The translations under genes and the position numbers were made by a program. DNA of 64,000 bases from positions 1 through 64,000 of the forward strand of contig NZ_BFCH01000018.1 in NCBI RefSeq assembly GCF_003112775.1, written 5' to 3'. The DNA comes from Mycobacterium montefiorense. Its GTDB lineage: Bacteria; Actinomycetota; Actinomycetes; Mycobacteriales; Mycobacteriaceae. Positions 23,990 through 32,895 of this stretch are shown one piece after another (the first letter of the stretch is position 1; each line of letters opens with the position of its first letter). The notes below the pieces were generated by a model. It searched no databases and was not told the DNA's origin. It was given only the letters and a program-made list of their open reading frames with translations.

Positions 23990-25573
23990 TCACACCTTGC
24001 GGGCGCGATCCTTCCAATATGGTTCGCGCAGCTGGTTTTTCAGGATCTTTCCGCTCGCATTGCGGGGCAGCTCATTCACGAAATCAACCGTTCGCGGACA
24101 TTTGTAACCGGCCAGATGTTTGCGGCAGAACTCGATGATCTCGGCAGGCTCTAGCTGGGCGCCGGTGACCACGATCGCCTTGACCGACTCGCCCCATTGA
24201 TCGTCGGGCACACCGATGATCGCGGCATCGGAGATTCCGGGATGCTCTTGGAGCACGCTTTCCACCTCGGGCCCGTACACGTTCTCGCCTCCGGTGATGA
24301 CCATGTCCTTGAGCCGGTCCTCGATGAAAAGGTAGCCGTCGTCGTCGAGGCGCCCGATGTCACCCGTGCGCAGCCAATCGTCGGCAGTGATGGTGTCTGC
24401 GGTGGCCTCGGGCCGATTCAGGTATCCGATCATCCGCTGATCGCTGCGCACCCACACCTCACCGGACTCACCGTTGCGCACCCGCTCGCCCGAATCGGGA
24501 TCGACAATACGAATTTCGTTGCCCTGAGCGGCTTTTCCGGCCGACATCAGCAATTCAGGCCGACTGGAATTGCGATGGTCCTCGGCATCCAGCGCGGCGA
24601 TCGCACCACACAACTCCGTCTGCCCATACACCTGCACGAAGTTCATCCGGGGCCACGCCGCGAGCGCTCGCTGCAGCAGCGGCACCGGCATCGGCGCCGC
24701 TCCATAGACCAGGTAGCGCAGACTCGACAGCGCGGCGGTGGCCGCCTCTCCGGCATCCAAAAATCGGGCGATTACCGGAGGTACCAAAAATGCATGCGTC
24801 GCACCGGCTTTCACCGCGCCGATCAGCGTCGCGGCATCCGGCTCGCGGGTCAAAAACGTCGGCACGCCCGCGCGTATGCCGAAGAACGCGTACGCGATGC
24901 CACCGACGTGGAACAACGGCATGGCCACCAAGTTGGCGTCGCCGTCCGAGAACGGAAACGGCGGAGACAGATTCACGATGTGATTGACCACCGCTCGCTG
25001 GGTCAGCTGCACACCCTTGGGGCGCCCGGTGGTGCCTGAGCTATATATCGTCAGCGCCGTGTCGGTGTCGGCAACGTCGGGATCAACATCGGCGGGTGAC
25101 GCCGCGGAAAGCAAGGACTCGTATTCGTCGTCGTCGCCGCCCACCACGATGATGCGTTCCACGCCCGGGACTTTCGCGCGGATCCCGTCGACCGCGGGCA
25201 GCAGCTCGGCGCCGACGAAGACCACGCGCGCGCCGCTGTCATTGAGCACGTGGACGAGTTCGTCGCCGATCACCCGCCAGTTGACGATCGTGGCCACCGC
25301 GCCGATCGACGTTGCGGCGAGCAGGGTTTCCAGACAAGCGGGGTGGTTCTTGTCCAGGAAGGCCACCACCTGGCCGCGCCGCAGGCCGGCGTCCCGCAGC
25401 ATTCCGGCGGTCTGCCGAATCCGCATAGCCCACTGCGCCCATGACCACTGCTGCCCACCGAAGTGGATTGCGATGTCGTCGGGTCGGTGCCTCGCGTGCT
25501 GCTCGACCATGCCGACGAGCGTCTCCGTCGTGCCGGTGCTGACGTCGGTTGCTGGCATTAGTGCTCCGCTCAT
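23990..25573 (-). CDS. Fatty-acyl-CoA ligase (FadD-type)
   Basis: 527 residues. AMP-binding enzyme motifs: the phosphate loop YSSGTTGRPKG, YGQTE, TGDIGRLDDDGYL and the C-terminal lysine motif NASGKILKNQLR. It should activate a carboxylic acid to the acyl-CoA through an acyl-adenylate. Start set at ATG 25573; a second ATG is at 25558. Divergent from the acyl-CoA-dehydrogenase-like gene (143 bp), so the two could act on the same substrate. Confidence 0.88.
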   Translation of the reverse strand: MSGALMPATDVSTGTTETLVGMVEQHARHRPDDIAIHFGGQQWSWAQWAMRIRQTAGMLRDAGLRRGQVVAFLDKNHPACLETLLAATSIGAVATIVNWRVIGDELVHVLNDSGARVVFVGAELLPAVDGIRAKVPGVERIIVVGGDDDEYESLLSAASPADVDPDVADTDTALTIYSSGTTGRPKGVQLTQRAVVNHIVNLSPPFPFSDGDANLVAMPLFHVGGIAYAFFGIRAGVPTFLTREPDAATLIGAVKAGATHAFLVPPVIARFLDAGEAATAALSSLRYLVYGAAPMPVPLLQRALAAWPRMNFVQVYGQTELCGAIAALDAEDHRNSSRPELLMSAGKAAQGNEIRIVDPDSGERVRNGESGEVWVRSDQRMIGYLNRPEATADTITADDWLRTGDIGRLDDDGYLFIEDRLKDMVITGGENVYGPEVESVLQEHPGISDAAIIGVPDDQWGESVKAIVVTGAQLEPAEIIEFCRKHLAGYKCPRTVDFVNELPRNASGKILKNQLREPYWKDRARKV

Positions 25574-25715
25574 CGAAGTCCGTGGGGTCCCGAGTTCAGT
25601 CAAGCCAAGGCTAGTCACCCTGTCCACATGCCGTTCCATTGAGAGTGGGTGCCTCTATCCTGGGAGCAAGCCGGTCATGGCGTAAGCCATGTTGTGGAGC
25701 GAATGATCAGCTGTG

Positions 25716-26900
25716 ATGAGTCACAGCGTCCTGGCATGCGATCTTCCGACACACGAGGAAGTTGTTGCCCTCGCCCGCGCATTGCAGCCGGTTTTACGCA
25801 GGCACGCCGCGGCGGGTGAATCGCTTCGCCGGCTACCCGACCCGGTCGATGCCGCACTGTCCAAGGCAGGGATGTTCCGGCTGCAGACGCCCAAGCGCTT
25901 CGGCGGCTTCGCCGTCGGCGCCAGCACCGTGCTTGAGGTGGGCGAGGTGTTGGGGGAGGCCGACGCCTCCGCGTCCTGGCTGGTCGTGCTCGGAGCGACG
26001 GGGAGCTGGATGGGCGCCCGGTATTCGCCGCAGGCGCAAGAGGAATTTTTCGGCGTGAATCCCGACGCGCGGTTCGCCGGGTCCACCCATCCCGGGACGG
26101 CTCAGCGAGTGCCGGGAGGACTGAGCGTCTCCGGGCGTTGGCCGTTCGCCTCGGGCGCTCATCACGCGGACTGGGCGTTACTGGGCGCCGTCCTCCCCGG
26201 CGAGCCGGAGGAGGCGATGCTGTGCGCAATGCCGGCATCTGAGATGGCGCTGGAAAATACTTGGCGCACTGTCGGTATGCGGGGAACCGGCAGTGACACC
26301 TGGGTCGGGGAAGATGTCTTCGTCCCCGACGATCGGACAGTTTCCCTCGGCGCGATAGCCGAGGGAAACTGGCCGCTTCCGGTCGACGAGCCGATGTACC
26401 GGCTGCCGTCCGCGCCGGCGGTGATGGTGCCGCTGCTGGGTCCGCTGTTGGGAGTCGGCCGCGCGGCGCTGCGTTTTGTGGTGGACAAAGCGCAGACCAA
26501 ACCGCTTGCCGGTACCACGATTTCACGTCAAAGCGAATCTGTTGGGCTGCAAATACGTATCGCCGAGGCGGCGATGCGTATCAGCACGGCGCGACTGCAC
26601 ATTTACGACATGGCCGCCACCCTCGACGCGGCCGCCGCCGCAGAGCAGACCGTTGACTACGCCGCTCGCGCGGAGTTTCGCGCTCGGCTCGGCTATGCCG
26701 CCCAGCAGGTAATCGAAGCGCTGTCCATCCTGGTCGATGCGCATGGAGCCGGAAGCTTCGCGGAATCCAACCAGCTGCAACAGTATTGGCGCGACGCTAA
26801 CACCGCGGCGCGGCACGCAGGCTTGCAGGCAACCGTCGGCTGTGAGGTCTACGGAAAGTCGATGCTGGGTATATCGGAGCGCATCAGTAGCACGGTATGA
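25716..26900 (+). CDS. Acyl-CoA dehydrogenase-like flavoprotein
   Basis: 394 residues. The helical N-terminal domain (ALQPVLRRHAAAGESLRRLP), a middle beta domain (SGRWPFASGAHHADWALLG, TWRTVGMRGTGSDTW) and the C-terminal helical bundle match the type 2 C-terminal branch that includes HsaA, DszC and other FMN/FAD monooxygenases. The SGRWPFASG and GMRGTGSDTW segments are typical of that branch. It is more likely a flavin-dependent hydroxylase or a CoA-ester oxidase than a classical dehydrogenase. Substrate unknown. Confidence 0.75.
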   Translation: MSHSVLACDLPTHEEVVALARALQPVLRRHAAAGESLRRLPDPVDAALSKAGMFRLQTPKRFGGFAVGASTVLEVGEVLGEADASASWLVVLGATGSWMGARYSPQAQEEFFGVNPDARFAGSTHPGTAQRVPGGLSVSGRWPFASGAHHADWALLGAVLPGEPEEAMLCAMPASEMALENTWRTVGMRGTGSDTWVGEDVFVPDDRTVSLGAIAEGNWPLPVDEPMYRLPSAPAVMVPLLGPLLGVGRAALRFVVDKAQTKPLAGTTISRQSESVGLQIRIAEAAMRISTARLHIYDMAATLDAAAAAEQTVDYAARAEFRARLGYAAQQVIEALSILVDAHGAGSFAESNQLQQYWRDANTAARHAGLQATVGCEVYGKSMLGISERISSTV

Positions 26901-26909
26901 ACCGCGTAT

Positions 26910-27839
26910 TCACGTGGTTGCCAGGGTGATTCGCGACCGGTAAGGGTCACTGAAGGGAAGCCAGGCCTCGTCAAGATCGGGAAGATCGGCGGCGCTTGTC
27001 AACGCGTCGATCACGCCGCGGACGGTTTCGCGATTCTCGATGCGGCGCCACACCAGCGACCACGTCCAGAACGGCGTGGGCGCGGCAACGGGGCGCTGCA
27101 CCAGGTCGGCTGGCAGCCCGGCGGTTTGGGCCTTGGGGGAACTCAGCACTGGCCGGCCCAGCCTGCGAACATGTTCGAAAAACATTGGGGCGGCCAAACC
27201 GCCGTCGCTGATCCGCACCGTGCGAGCGCCGGTCTCTCTGGCGAACTGCTCACCGTACCGGTTCCACGAAAACCAGCTGCCGGAGTCGGCATCGAGCAAC
27301 ACGACCGTGTCGGCCGCATCGACCGGAGAGGCATCCGAGCCGACGCTGACCGCGTAAAGCTGTTCTGCGCCAATCAGATGCGCGTTCAGTCCATGCCTGT
27401 CCAGGTCGGCAGAACGCACCCCGCAGATCGCCAAATCGATGCCGCCCTCGGCGACCCGGGCCACCTGGGCGTGCGAAGGCAGCACCCACGTGTCGATGTG
27501 CACCTTCGCCACCGCCGCCGTCCGATCGGTCAAATCCGGGGGAAGCCACTGCGCGTAGCCAACTCGCACGGGTTCGGCCAGTGACAACCCGATTGCCGAC
27601 CGGCGCAACTGATCTGCCTGATCCAGCAGCGTGCGTGCCGAAGGAAGCAACGCCGCACCGGTTGCTGTAAGCGTTACAGAGCGGCGGTCGCGATCGAATA
27701 ATCGCACCCGCAGATCCCGCTCCAGCACCTTGATTTGCTGCGAAAGCGACGGTCCGGCAATGCATAAACGTTTCGCGGCGCGACCGAAATTCAGCTCTTC
27801 GGCGACCGCTACGAAATAACGAAGATGACGCAACTCCAC
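26910..27839 (-). CDS. LysR-family transcriptional regulator
   Basis: 309 residues from the GTG at 27839, giving VELRHLRYFVAVAEELNFGRAAKRL, here cited in part, and a winged helix with LSQQIKVLERDL. The C-terminal co-inducer domain follows. LysR regulators usually control the divergent neighbour, here the SDR gene at 27943 across 103 bp. No ribosome site precedes the GTG. It converges on the acyl-CoA-dehydrogenase-like gene with 9 bp between stops. Confidence 0.88.
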   Translation of the reverse strand: MELRHLRYFVAVAEELNFGRAAKRLCIAGPSLSQQIKVLERDLRVRLFDRDRRSVTLTATGAALLPSARTLLDQADQLRRSAIGLSLAEPVRVGYAQWLPPDLTDRTAAVAKVHIDTWVLPSHAQVARVAEGGIDLAICGVRSADLDRHGLNAHLIGAEQLYAVSVGSDASPVDAADTVVLLDADSGSWFSWNRYGEQFARETGARTVRISDGGLAAPMFFEHVRRLGRPVLSSPKAQTAGLPADLVQRPVAAPTPFWTWSLVWRRIENRETVRGVIDALTSAADLPDLDEAWLPFSDPYRSRITLATT

Positions 27840-27887
27840 ACGGAAAATGCTAGTGCGACACTGGGAGTTACGGCCTAGCAGAATCGT

Positions 27888-27896
27888 GTTGACAAC
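27888..27896. promoter_or_regulatory. GTTGACAAC palindrome in the LysR-SDR intergenic region
   Basis: A perfect 9 bp palindrome that also contains TTGACA, the consensus -35 for the SDR gene (start 27943). No good -10 lies 16-18 bp downstream. It could be a LysR contact site, a -35 element, or both. Confidence 0.35.
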
Positions 27897-27942
27897 GTAT
27901 GTAACCATTGCTGGGCAAACCCTCTGATAAAGGAATTCAATC

Positions 27943-28731
27943 ATGGCCAAGGTTGATCGCGCTCGTCGTCGCACGTTCGTCGTGACCGGTGCAGCGTCGG
28001 GCATCGGCCTAGCTACCGCGCGGCGCCTGCTCGCCGAGGGCGCAACCGTCGTCGGAGCCGACCTGGAATCCCCACCCGATATGGGCCCAGACTTCCACTT
28101 CGTGACGGCCGACGTGACCGACGAAGCTGCCATCGAGGCCGTGCTGGCCGCCGTACCCGACCGCCTGGACGGGATCTTTCACGCCGCCGGTGTCGCCGGG
28201 GGCGGCCCGGTTCATCTGCTGGACCGCGCGGAATGGGATCGGGTGATCGGGATCAACCTCACCGGCACGTTCCTGGTGGCCAAGGCGGCCCTGGCCAAGA
28301 TGATCGAACAGGAAAGAGTCGACGGTGAGCGCGGCTCAATCGTGACCGTCGCCAGCGTCGAGGGATTGGAAGGCACCGCGGGCGGCAGCTCCTACAACGC
28401 CGCCAAGGGTGGGGTTGTGCTGCTCACCAAGAACATTGCGCTCGATTACGGTCCCAGCGGTATCCGGGCGAACGTGATCTGCCCCGGCTTCATCGATACA
28501 CCGATGGCCCAAAGCGTTTTCGGCCTGCCAGGGATGGAGGGTCCGCTGGCCTCCATCACTGAAGAACATGCGCTGCAACGGCTCGGCCGGCCGGACGAGG
28601 TCGCGGCCATGGCGGCGTTCTTGTTGTCGCTCGATGCGTCATTCGTCAGCGGCCAGGCCATCGCCGTCGACGGCGGCTACACCGCGGGTCGCGATCACGG
28701 TGTCGTCAAACTCTTCGGTTTTCCTGATTGA
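27943..28731 (+). CDS. Short-chain dehydrogenase/reductase
   Basis: 262 residues. Rossmann motif TGAASGIG (residues 15-22), HAAGVAGG in the NNAG position, catalytic Ser in VTVASVEG and YNAAK for the Tyr-x3-Lys pair. AAGGA precedes the ATG. An NAD(P)-dependent alcohol or ketone oxidoreductase; the substrate is unknown. Probably controlled by the divergent LysR protein. The catalase-like gene follows 18 bp downstream. Confidence 0.88.
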   Translation: MAKVDRARRRTFVVTGAASGIGLATARRLLAEGATVVGADLESPPDMGPDFHFVTADVTDEAAIEAVLAAVPDRLDGIFHAAGVAGGGPVHLLDRAEWDRVIGINLTGTFLVAKAALAKMIEQERVDGERGSIVTVASVEGLEGTAGGSSYNAAKGGVVLLTKNIALDYGPSGIRANVICPGFIDTPMAQSVFGLPGMEGPLASITEEHALQRLGRPDEVAAMAAFLLSLDASFVSGQAIAVDGGYTAGRDHGVVKLFGFPD

Positions 28732-28749
28732 TGCCTTTAGGATTCGCAG

Positions 28750-29691
28750 ATGGGCAGCCCTGTCTCCGCTGACGACGCGATCGATGCGATTCGCGGTACC
28801 GGGGGAGCACAACCCGGCTATCGCGCGCTGCATGCCAAAGGCATGCTGTACCGCGGCACATTCATCGCCACCGGTGACGCGGCCGAACTCTCTCGCGCGA
28901 AACACCTCGACGGCTCCACGATTCCCGCGCTGATCCGCTTCTCCAACGGCTCCGGTAACCCGAAGCAAGCCGACGGCTCGCCGGGAGTTCGCGGGGCGGC
29001 GGTGAAGTTCACCCTGCCCGACGGGTCCACCACCGACGTGTCGACGCAGACCGCCCGGCTATTCGTCTCGAGCAAGCCGGAGGGCTTCGTCGATCTGCTC
29101 AAAGCGATGCGACCCGCTCTGACGACACCGTTGCGGATGGTCAAATACTTCGTCACGCATCCTCGACTGCTCGGCGCGTTGCCGGTGCTGCGCGACGCCA
29201 ACAAGGTGCCGGCCAGTTATGCCACCATCGAGTATCACGGGCTGCACGCATTCCGCTGGATCAGCGCCGACGGCAACGCCAGATTCGTTCGCTACCACCT
29301 GATCCCGGCCGCGGGCGAGAGCTACCTCTCGGGGTCCGACGCGCACGGTGCGGGCTCCGACTTCCTCACCGAGGAGCTGAATACGCGTCTGGCACAAGGG
29401 CCGGTGCGATTCGATTATCGCGTGCAGATCGCCGGGCCACAGGACTCGACGGTCGACCCGTCGGCGCCCTGGCGAAGCGTCGAGACGGTCACCGTCGGCA
29501 CCCTGGAGATCACCGGCCTGGACACCGAGCGCGAGCACGGCGGCGACATCGTCGTGTTCGACCCGATGCGGGTCACCGACGGCATCGAACCATCCGACGA
29601 TCCGGTGCTGCATTTCCGCAGCCTTGCGTACTCGGCCTCGGTCAAGCTGCGCACTGGAGTAGACCGCGGCGCGCAAGCACCTCCGGCCTGA
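28750..29691 (+). CDS. Catalase-related peroxidase (small catalase fold)
   Basis: 313 residues with a truncated catalase fold: ALHAKGMLYRGTF has the distal His region, RFSNGSGNP, YHGLHAFRWISADGNARFVRY, and the end DGIEPSDDPVLHFRSLAYSAS, where the RxxAY segment would carry the haem-binding Tyr. Heme-dependent peroxide or organic-peroxide metabolism is expected. Small catalases of this type (SrpA-like) are often peroxidases with weak catalase activity. Likely co-transcribed with the SDR gene. Confidence 0.8.
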   Translation: MGSPVSADDAIDAIRGTGGAQPGYRALHAKGMLYRGTFIATGDAAELSRAKHLDGSTIPALIRFSNGSGNPKQADGSPGVRGAAVKFTLPDGSTTDVSTQTARLFVSSKPEGFVDLLKAMRPALTTPLRMVKYFVTHPRLLGALPVLRDANKVPASYATIEYHGLHAFRWISADGNARFVRYHLIPAAGESYLSGSDAHGAGSDFLTEELNTRLAQGPVRFDYRVQIAGPQDSTVDPSAPWRSVETVTVGTLEITGLDTEREHGGDIVVFDPMRVTDGIEPSDDPVLHFRSLAYSASVKLRTGVDRGAQAPPA

Positions 29692-29752
29692 CGAAAAGGC
29701 GCTCAGCTGCACGATTGTCGGCTCAACGCGATGGCCGACTAAATTTTCCGAA

Positions 29753-30535
29753 GTGTTGACTTCCCATGTCGTCGTGATCGGCCTGGCCGGGTTCGCCGCT
29801 GGCGCAATCAATGCGTTGGTCGGATCGGGGACCTTGATCACGTTCCCGACGCTCGTCGCTCTCGGCTTTCCGCCCGTCACATCCACCATGTCGAACGCGG
29901 TCGGTCTGGTCGCCGGTAGCGTCTCGGGCACCTGGGGTTACCGCGCCGAGCTGGATGGTCAGTGGGATCGATTGCGTTGGCAGATCCCGGCGTCGCTGGT
30001 CGGTGGCGTGCTGGGATCGTTTTTGCTGCTACACCTGCCCGAGAACGTATTCATCAAGGTGGTGCCCGCGCTGCTGGTGCTGGCTCTGGCGCTGGTGGTG
30101 GCGGGGCCGCGGATTCAATCCTGGGCACGGCAGCGTGCCGAGGCCGACGGGCGCCCTGCCGAACACGTCTCACCGCGGCGGATGGCGCTACTCGTATTCG
30201 GAACGTTTGTGGTCGGCATCTACGGCGGCTACTTCACCGCCGCACAGGGCATTTTGCTGGTCGGTGTCATGGGCGCGCTGTTGCCGGAGTCGATGCAGCG
30301 CATGAACGCGGCAAAGAATCTTCTGGCCTTGGTCGTGAATGTTGTTGCAGCGGTTGGCTATACGTTGGTGGCTTTCGATCGGATCAGTTGGCCGGTGGCC
30401 GGAATCATCGCGGCGAGCTCACTGGTCGGCGGAGTGGTCGGGGCGCGCTACGGGCGTCGGTTATCGCCGGCCGCATTGCGCTTCGCGATCGTGACTGTCG
30501 GCCTGATCGGGCTGTATCGGCTGCTGACGGTGTAG
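29753..30535 (+). CDS. TauE/SafE-family anion exporter
   Basis: 260 residues with eight membrane segments in two repeats of four. Repeat one has AGAINALVGSGTLITFP, a family signature; repeat two has GGYFTAAQGILLVG. Such proteins export sulphite, sulphoacetate or related organic anions. The GTG at 29753 fits the start of the first helix. It converges on the GCS2 gene with 6 bp between stops. Confidence 0.85.
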   Translation: MLTSHVVVIGLAGFAAGAINALVGSGTLITFPTLVALGFPPVTSTMSNAVGLVAGSVSGTWGYRAELDGQWDRLRWQIPASLVGGVLGSFLLLHLPENVFIKVVPALLVLALALVVAGPRIQSWARQRAEADGRPAEHVSPRRMALLVFGTFVVGIYGGYFTAAQGILLVGVMGALLPESMQRMNAAKNLLALVVNVVAAVGYTLVAFDRISWPVAGIIAASSLVGGVVGARYGRRLSPAALRFAIVTVGLIGLYRLLTV

Positions 30536-30541
30536 CCCAGC

Positions 30542-31645
30542 TCAACCCTGGGTGGCAGCCGCAGCTTGGGCGATGACGTCCATCACGTCGCCTCGCCTCT
30601 CCCATGCCTTGCGCTGCCGCATCGCCCCGTTGCCCTCGGCCAAGACGCGGTCGAGTTCGGCCTGCACGTGGTCGTATTCGCCCAGCTCATCGAGCGCTGG
30701 ACGCACCCGTTGCACCAGTGCGTCGAGCTGCTGACGGGCCGGCACCGGCGCGTGGTCGTGGGCTGAGTCGAGCAATTGACCCGACAGTCCGTCGTGAGCG
30801 GCCTTCCAGTACGCCGCCCGCAGTGCGGCCGGCGGCAGGCGCGCGCCGTCATCGCCGCGGCCATCCGCTTCGAGTGCGGTCATCACCGCGGCCCTGATCA
30901 GGGTGGCAAGCAGCACTGTTTCCTCGACCGTCGCCGGGACGTCGGCCACCCGCACCTCGACGGTCGGGAAGTTGGCCGACGGGCGCACATCCCAATAGAT
31001 CATCTGGTGATCCAGAATCACCCCGCTGTCGATAAGCATGCGCACCGTGCGGTCGTACTGCTCGGGTGAGGCGAAGAACGGCGGCGGGCCGGCGGCCGGC
31101 CAGCGCCGCCACAGGATGCTGCGCCAGCTCGCATAGCCGGTGTCGGCGCTGCGATACACCGCCGAATTCGCTGACAGCGCAAGCAAAGACGGCAGCCACG
31201 GCCGCAGCCAGTTGCTGACCTTGATGGCGGCCGCCCGGCCCGGAACTTGGACGTGCACATGGCATCCACTGATGCCTTGCTCGTGGGCGATCATCCCGAA
31301 CTCCGCACCGATTCGCCGATAACGCTCGGTGTCGGTGACCGGGAACTCGTGCGGGGTGACCGGCGGCAGCCCCAGGGCAAGCAGCCGAACTCCGCTGGCC
31401 TCGGCGGCCTGGGCCGCGGTGCGCCGCAGCAGTTTGAGCTCCGCGCTGAGTTCCGCACTGCTCGCGGCCACCTCGGAGGTGGTTTCGACTTGGCAGCTGC
31501 TCAATTCCAGCTGCAGTTTGACGCCCCGCTGCTGAGCCGCCGCGGCCACCTCGTTGTTGACTGGAGCCGGTTCGCCAGTCTCGGGGTCAACGAGGAGAAA
31601 CTCTTCTTCCACGCCAAAGCTGGGTAGATGATGCATCCAGCTCAA
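30542..31645 (-). CDS. GCS2/YbdK-type carboxylate-amine ligase
   Basis: 367 residues. HLPSFGVEEEFLLVDPETGE is the signature of GCS2 ligases, and GCHVHVQVPG plus SANSAVYRS continue the family pattern. YbdK has weak glutamate-cysteine ligase activity; mycobacteria make mycothiol rather than glutathione, so another gamma-glutamyl amine is likely. AAAGG lies five bases before the TTG at 31645, while the ATG at 31636 has no close ribosome site; both starts are possible. Confidence 0.85.
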   Translation of the reverse strand: MSWMHHLPSFGVEEEFLLVDPETGEPAPVNNEVAAAAQQRGVKLQLELSSCQVETTSEVAASSAELSAELKLLRRTAAQAAEASGVRLLALGLPPVTPHEFPVTDTERYRRIGAEFGMIAHEQGISGCHVHVQVPGRAAAIKVSNWLRPWLPSLLALSANSAVYRSADTGYASWRSILWRRWPAAGPPPFFASPEQYDRTVRMLIDSGVILDHQMIYWDVRPSANFPTVEVRVADVPATVEETVLLATLIRAAVMTALEADGRGDDGARLPPAALRAAYWKAAHDGLSGQLLDSAHDHAPVPARQQLDALVQRVRPALDELGEYDHVQAELDRVLAEGNGAMRQRKAWERRGDVMDVIAQAAAATQG

Positions 31646-31690
31646 TCAACCTTTCGACCCGAGACGCCGATTGCGGCTCAAGACATGTCG

Positions 31691-32122
31691 CTAACGAGCC
31701 AGCGCGGAATCCGCGGTCGGGTAAATGGGCAGCACGCCGCCGAGCCCGCAGGCGTCGACGATACGGGCGACGATCCTCTGCGGGCTGACCAACCGCACTT
31801 CGACTCCGCGGCGGCGGCAGTTTTCTGCTTCCTCGGCCAGCACCTCGACCGCGCAGCAGGCGATGAAATCCAGTCCGGTGACGTCGACGATCAGGGGGCC
31901 GGGGGAGGCGACGCCGCTGGCCGCCTCGCTGACCAGATGACGCCATGTCTGCTCGTTGGCGGCATCGATCTCGCCGCCCGCGTAGATGAGCACAGCCGGG
32001 CCGCGGCGATCGGTGGTCGCCCGCAGCGTGCTGTGCGGGTCGCCGAGTTCATAGACCAGCCGCGTGCTGAGCTGAAGGTGCGGGCTCGAGGTGGGGGGTG
32101 CGAGATCGGCAGTTGTCTTCAT
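31691..32122 (-). CDS. STAS-domain (anti-anti-sigma-like) protein without the serine
   Basis: 143 residues from the ATG at 32122 (GGAG eight bases upstream). The STAS fold is seen in VLIYAGGEIDAANEQTW and IVDVTGLDFIACCAVEVLA. In RsbV/SpoIIAA proteins the corresponding loop is FIDSSG, whose serine is phosphorylated; here it reads FIACCA (residues 86-91), so no phosphoserine is possible and two cysteines stand in its place. C102 and C125 are further cysteines. Redox control, as proposed for M. tuberculosis RsfA, is a reasonable alternative. Divergent from the TetR gene. Confidence 0.8.
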   Translation of the reverse strand: MKTTADLAPPTSSPHLQLSTRLVYELGDPHSTLRATTDRRGPAVLIYAGGEIDAANEQTWRHLVSEAASGVASPGPLIVDVTGLDFIACCAVEVLAEEAENCRRRGVEVRLVSPQRIVARIVDACGLGGVLPIYPTADSALAR

Positions 32123-32174
32123 TTGGGGACTCCTAATCCGACGCCTCCGGCGCCGCGATGGATGTCCGTCCTTG

Positions 32175-32186
32175 TGTCTGAAGACA
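32175..32186. promoter_or_regulatory. Inverted repeat TGTCT-GA-AGACA
   Basis: An inverted repeat in the STAS-TetR intergenic region, 53 bp before the STAS start. Its half-site AGACA is the same as in the larger palindrome at 32223, which suggests the same protein binds both. Confidence 0.45.
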
Positions 32187-32222
32187 GACTTTCCGCGAAC
32201 TGCGGATCTCCTTTGTATAACG

Positions 32223-32240
32223 AGACAGGGCGGTCTGTCT
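32223..32240. promoter_or_regulatory. Likely TetR operator, AGACAG-N6-CTGTCT
   Basis: An 18 bp palindrome with perfect 6 bp arms ending 34 bp before the TetR start at 32275. Size, symmetry and position are typical for an autoregulating TetR protein. Confidence 0.6.
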
Positions 32241-32274
32241 ACCTGGCGGGCATAAGAGTATCGTAAGCCGAAAT

Positions 32275-32895
32275 ATGGCAACCTCCGACAACGTGCCGGC
32301 ACCTCCGTCTGCTCGTGAACGGGTCTTGAACGCGGCATACGACCTGTTCAGCCGGCGTGGGATTCATGCGGTCGGCACCGATGAGGTGATCGACCGAGCC
32401 GGGGTGGCCAAGGCCACGTTGTACCGGCATTTCGCCACCAAGAACGACCTCGTGCTGGCTGTCTTGCAGCGCCGCGAAGAGATCTGGACGCACGGGCTGA
32501 TCGAGGCGCAGTCCGAACAGCGCGGCGATACACCCGAGGAACAGCTGCTGGCGATCTTTGACGTCATGCACGATTGGTTCCAGCTCCGCGACGGCTACGA
32601 AGGCTGCTCATTCATCAACGTGCTGCTCGAGCTGGGCGCCGATCACCCCGCCGGCCAGGCCAGCATCGCGCACATCGACCACGTCCGCGACATCGTGCGC
32701 CGCCGTGCCGTCGCGGCGGGGCTCACCGACGTCGAGGACTTCGCGTCGTCGTGGCACATCCTGATGAAGGGGGCCATCATTCTCGCGGCGGTGGGTGACC
32801 TGGAAGCTGCGCGACGCGCCCAGAAGATGGCGATAGTGCTGATCGAGCAACACCGGCCGGTCGAGGTCACCGAGATTGGGGAGGCGGCCGGTTAG
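32275..32895 (+). CDS. TetR-family regulator
   Basis: 206 residues. N-terminal helix-turn-helix: AAYDLFSRRGIHAVGTDEVI and VAKATLYRHFATKNDLV. The C-terminal ligand domain contains EGCSFINVLLELGADHP. Two palindromes sharing AGACA half-sites lie between it and the STAS gene, so it probably represses itself and the STAS gene. Its stop codon directly abuts the convergent dedA gene. Confidence 0.88.
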   Translation: MATSDNVPAPPSARERVLNAAYDLFSRRGIHAVGTDEVIDRAGVAKATLYRHFATKNDLVLAVLQRREEIWTHGLIEAQSEQRGDTPEEQLLAIFDVMHDWFQLRDGYEGCSFINVLLELGADHPAGQASIAHIDHVRDIVRRRAVAAGLTDVEDFASSWHILMKGAIILAAVGDLEAARRAQKMAIVLIEQHRPVEVTEIGEAAG

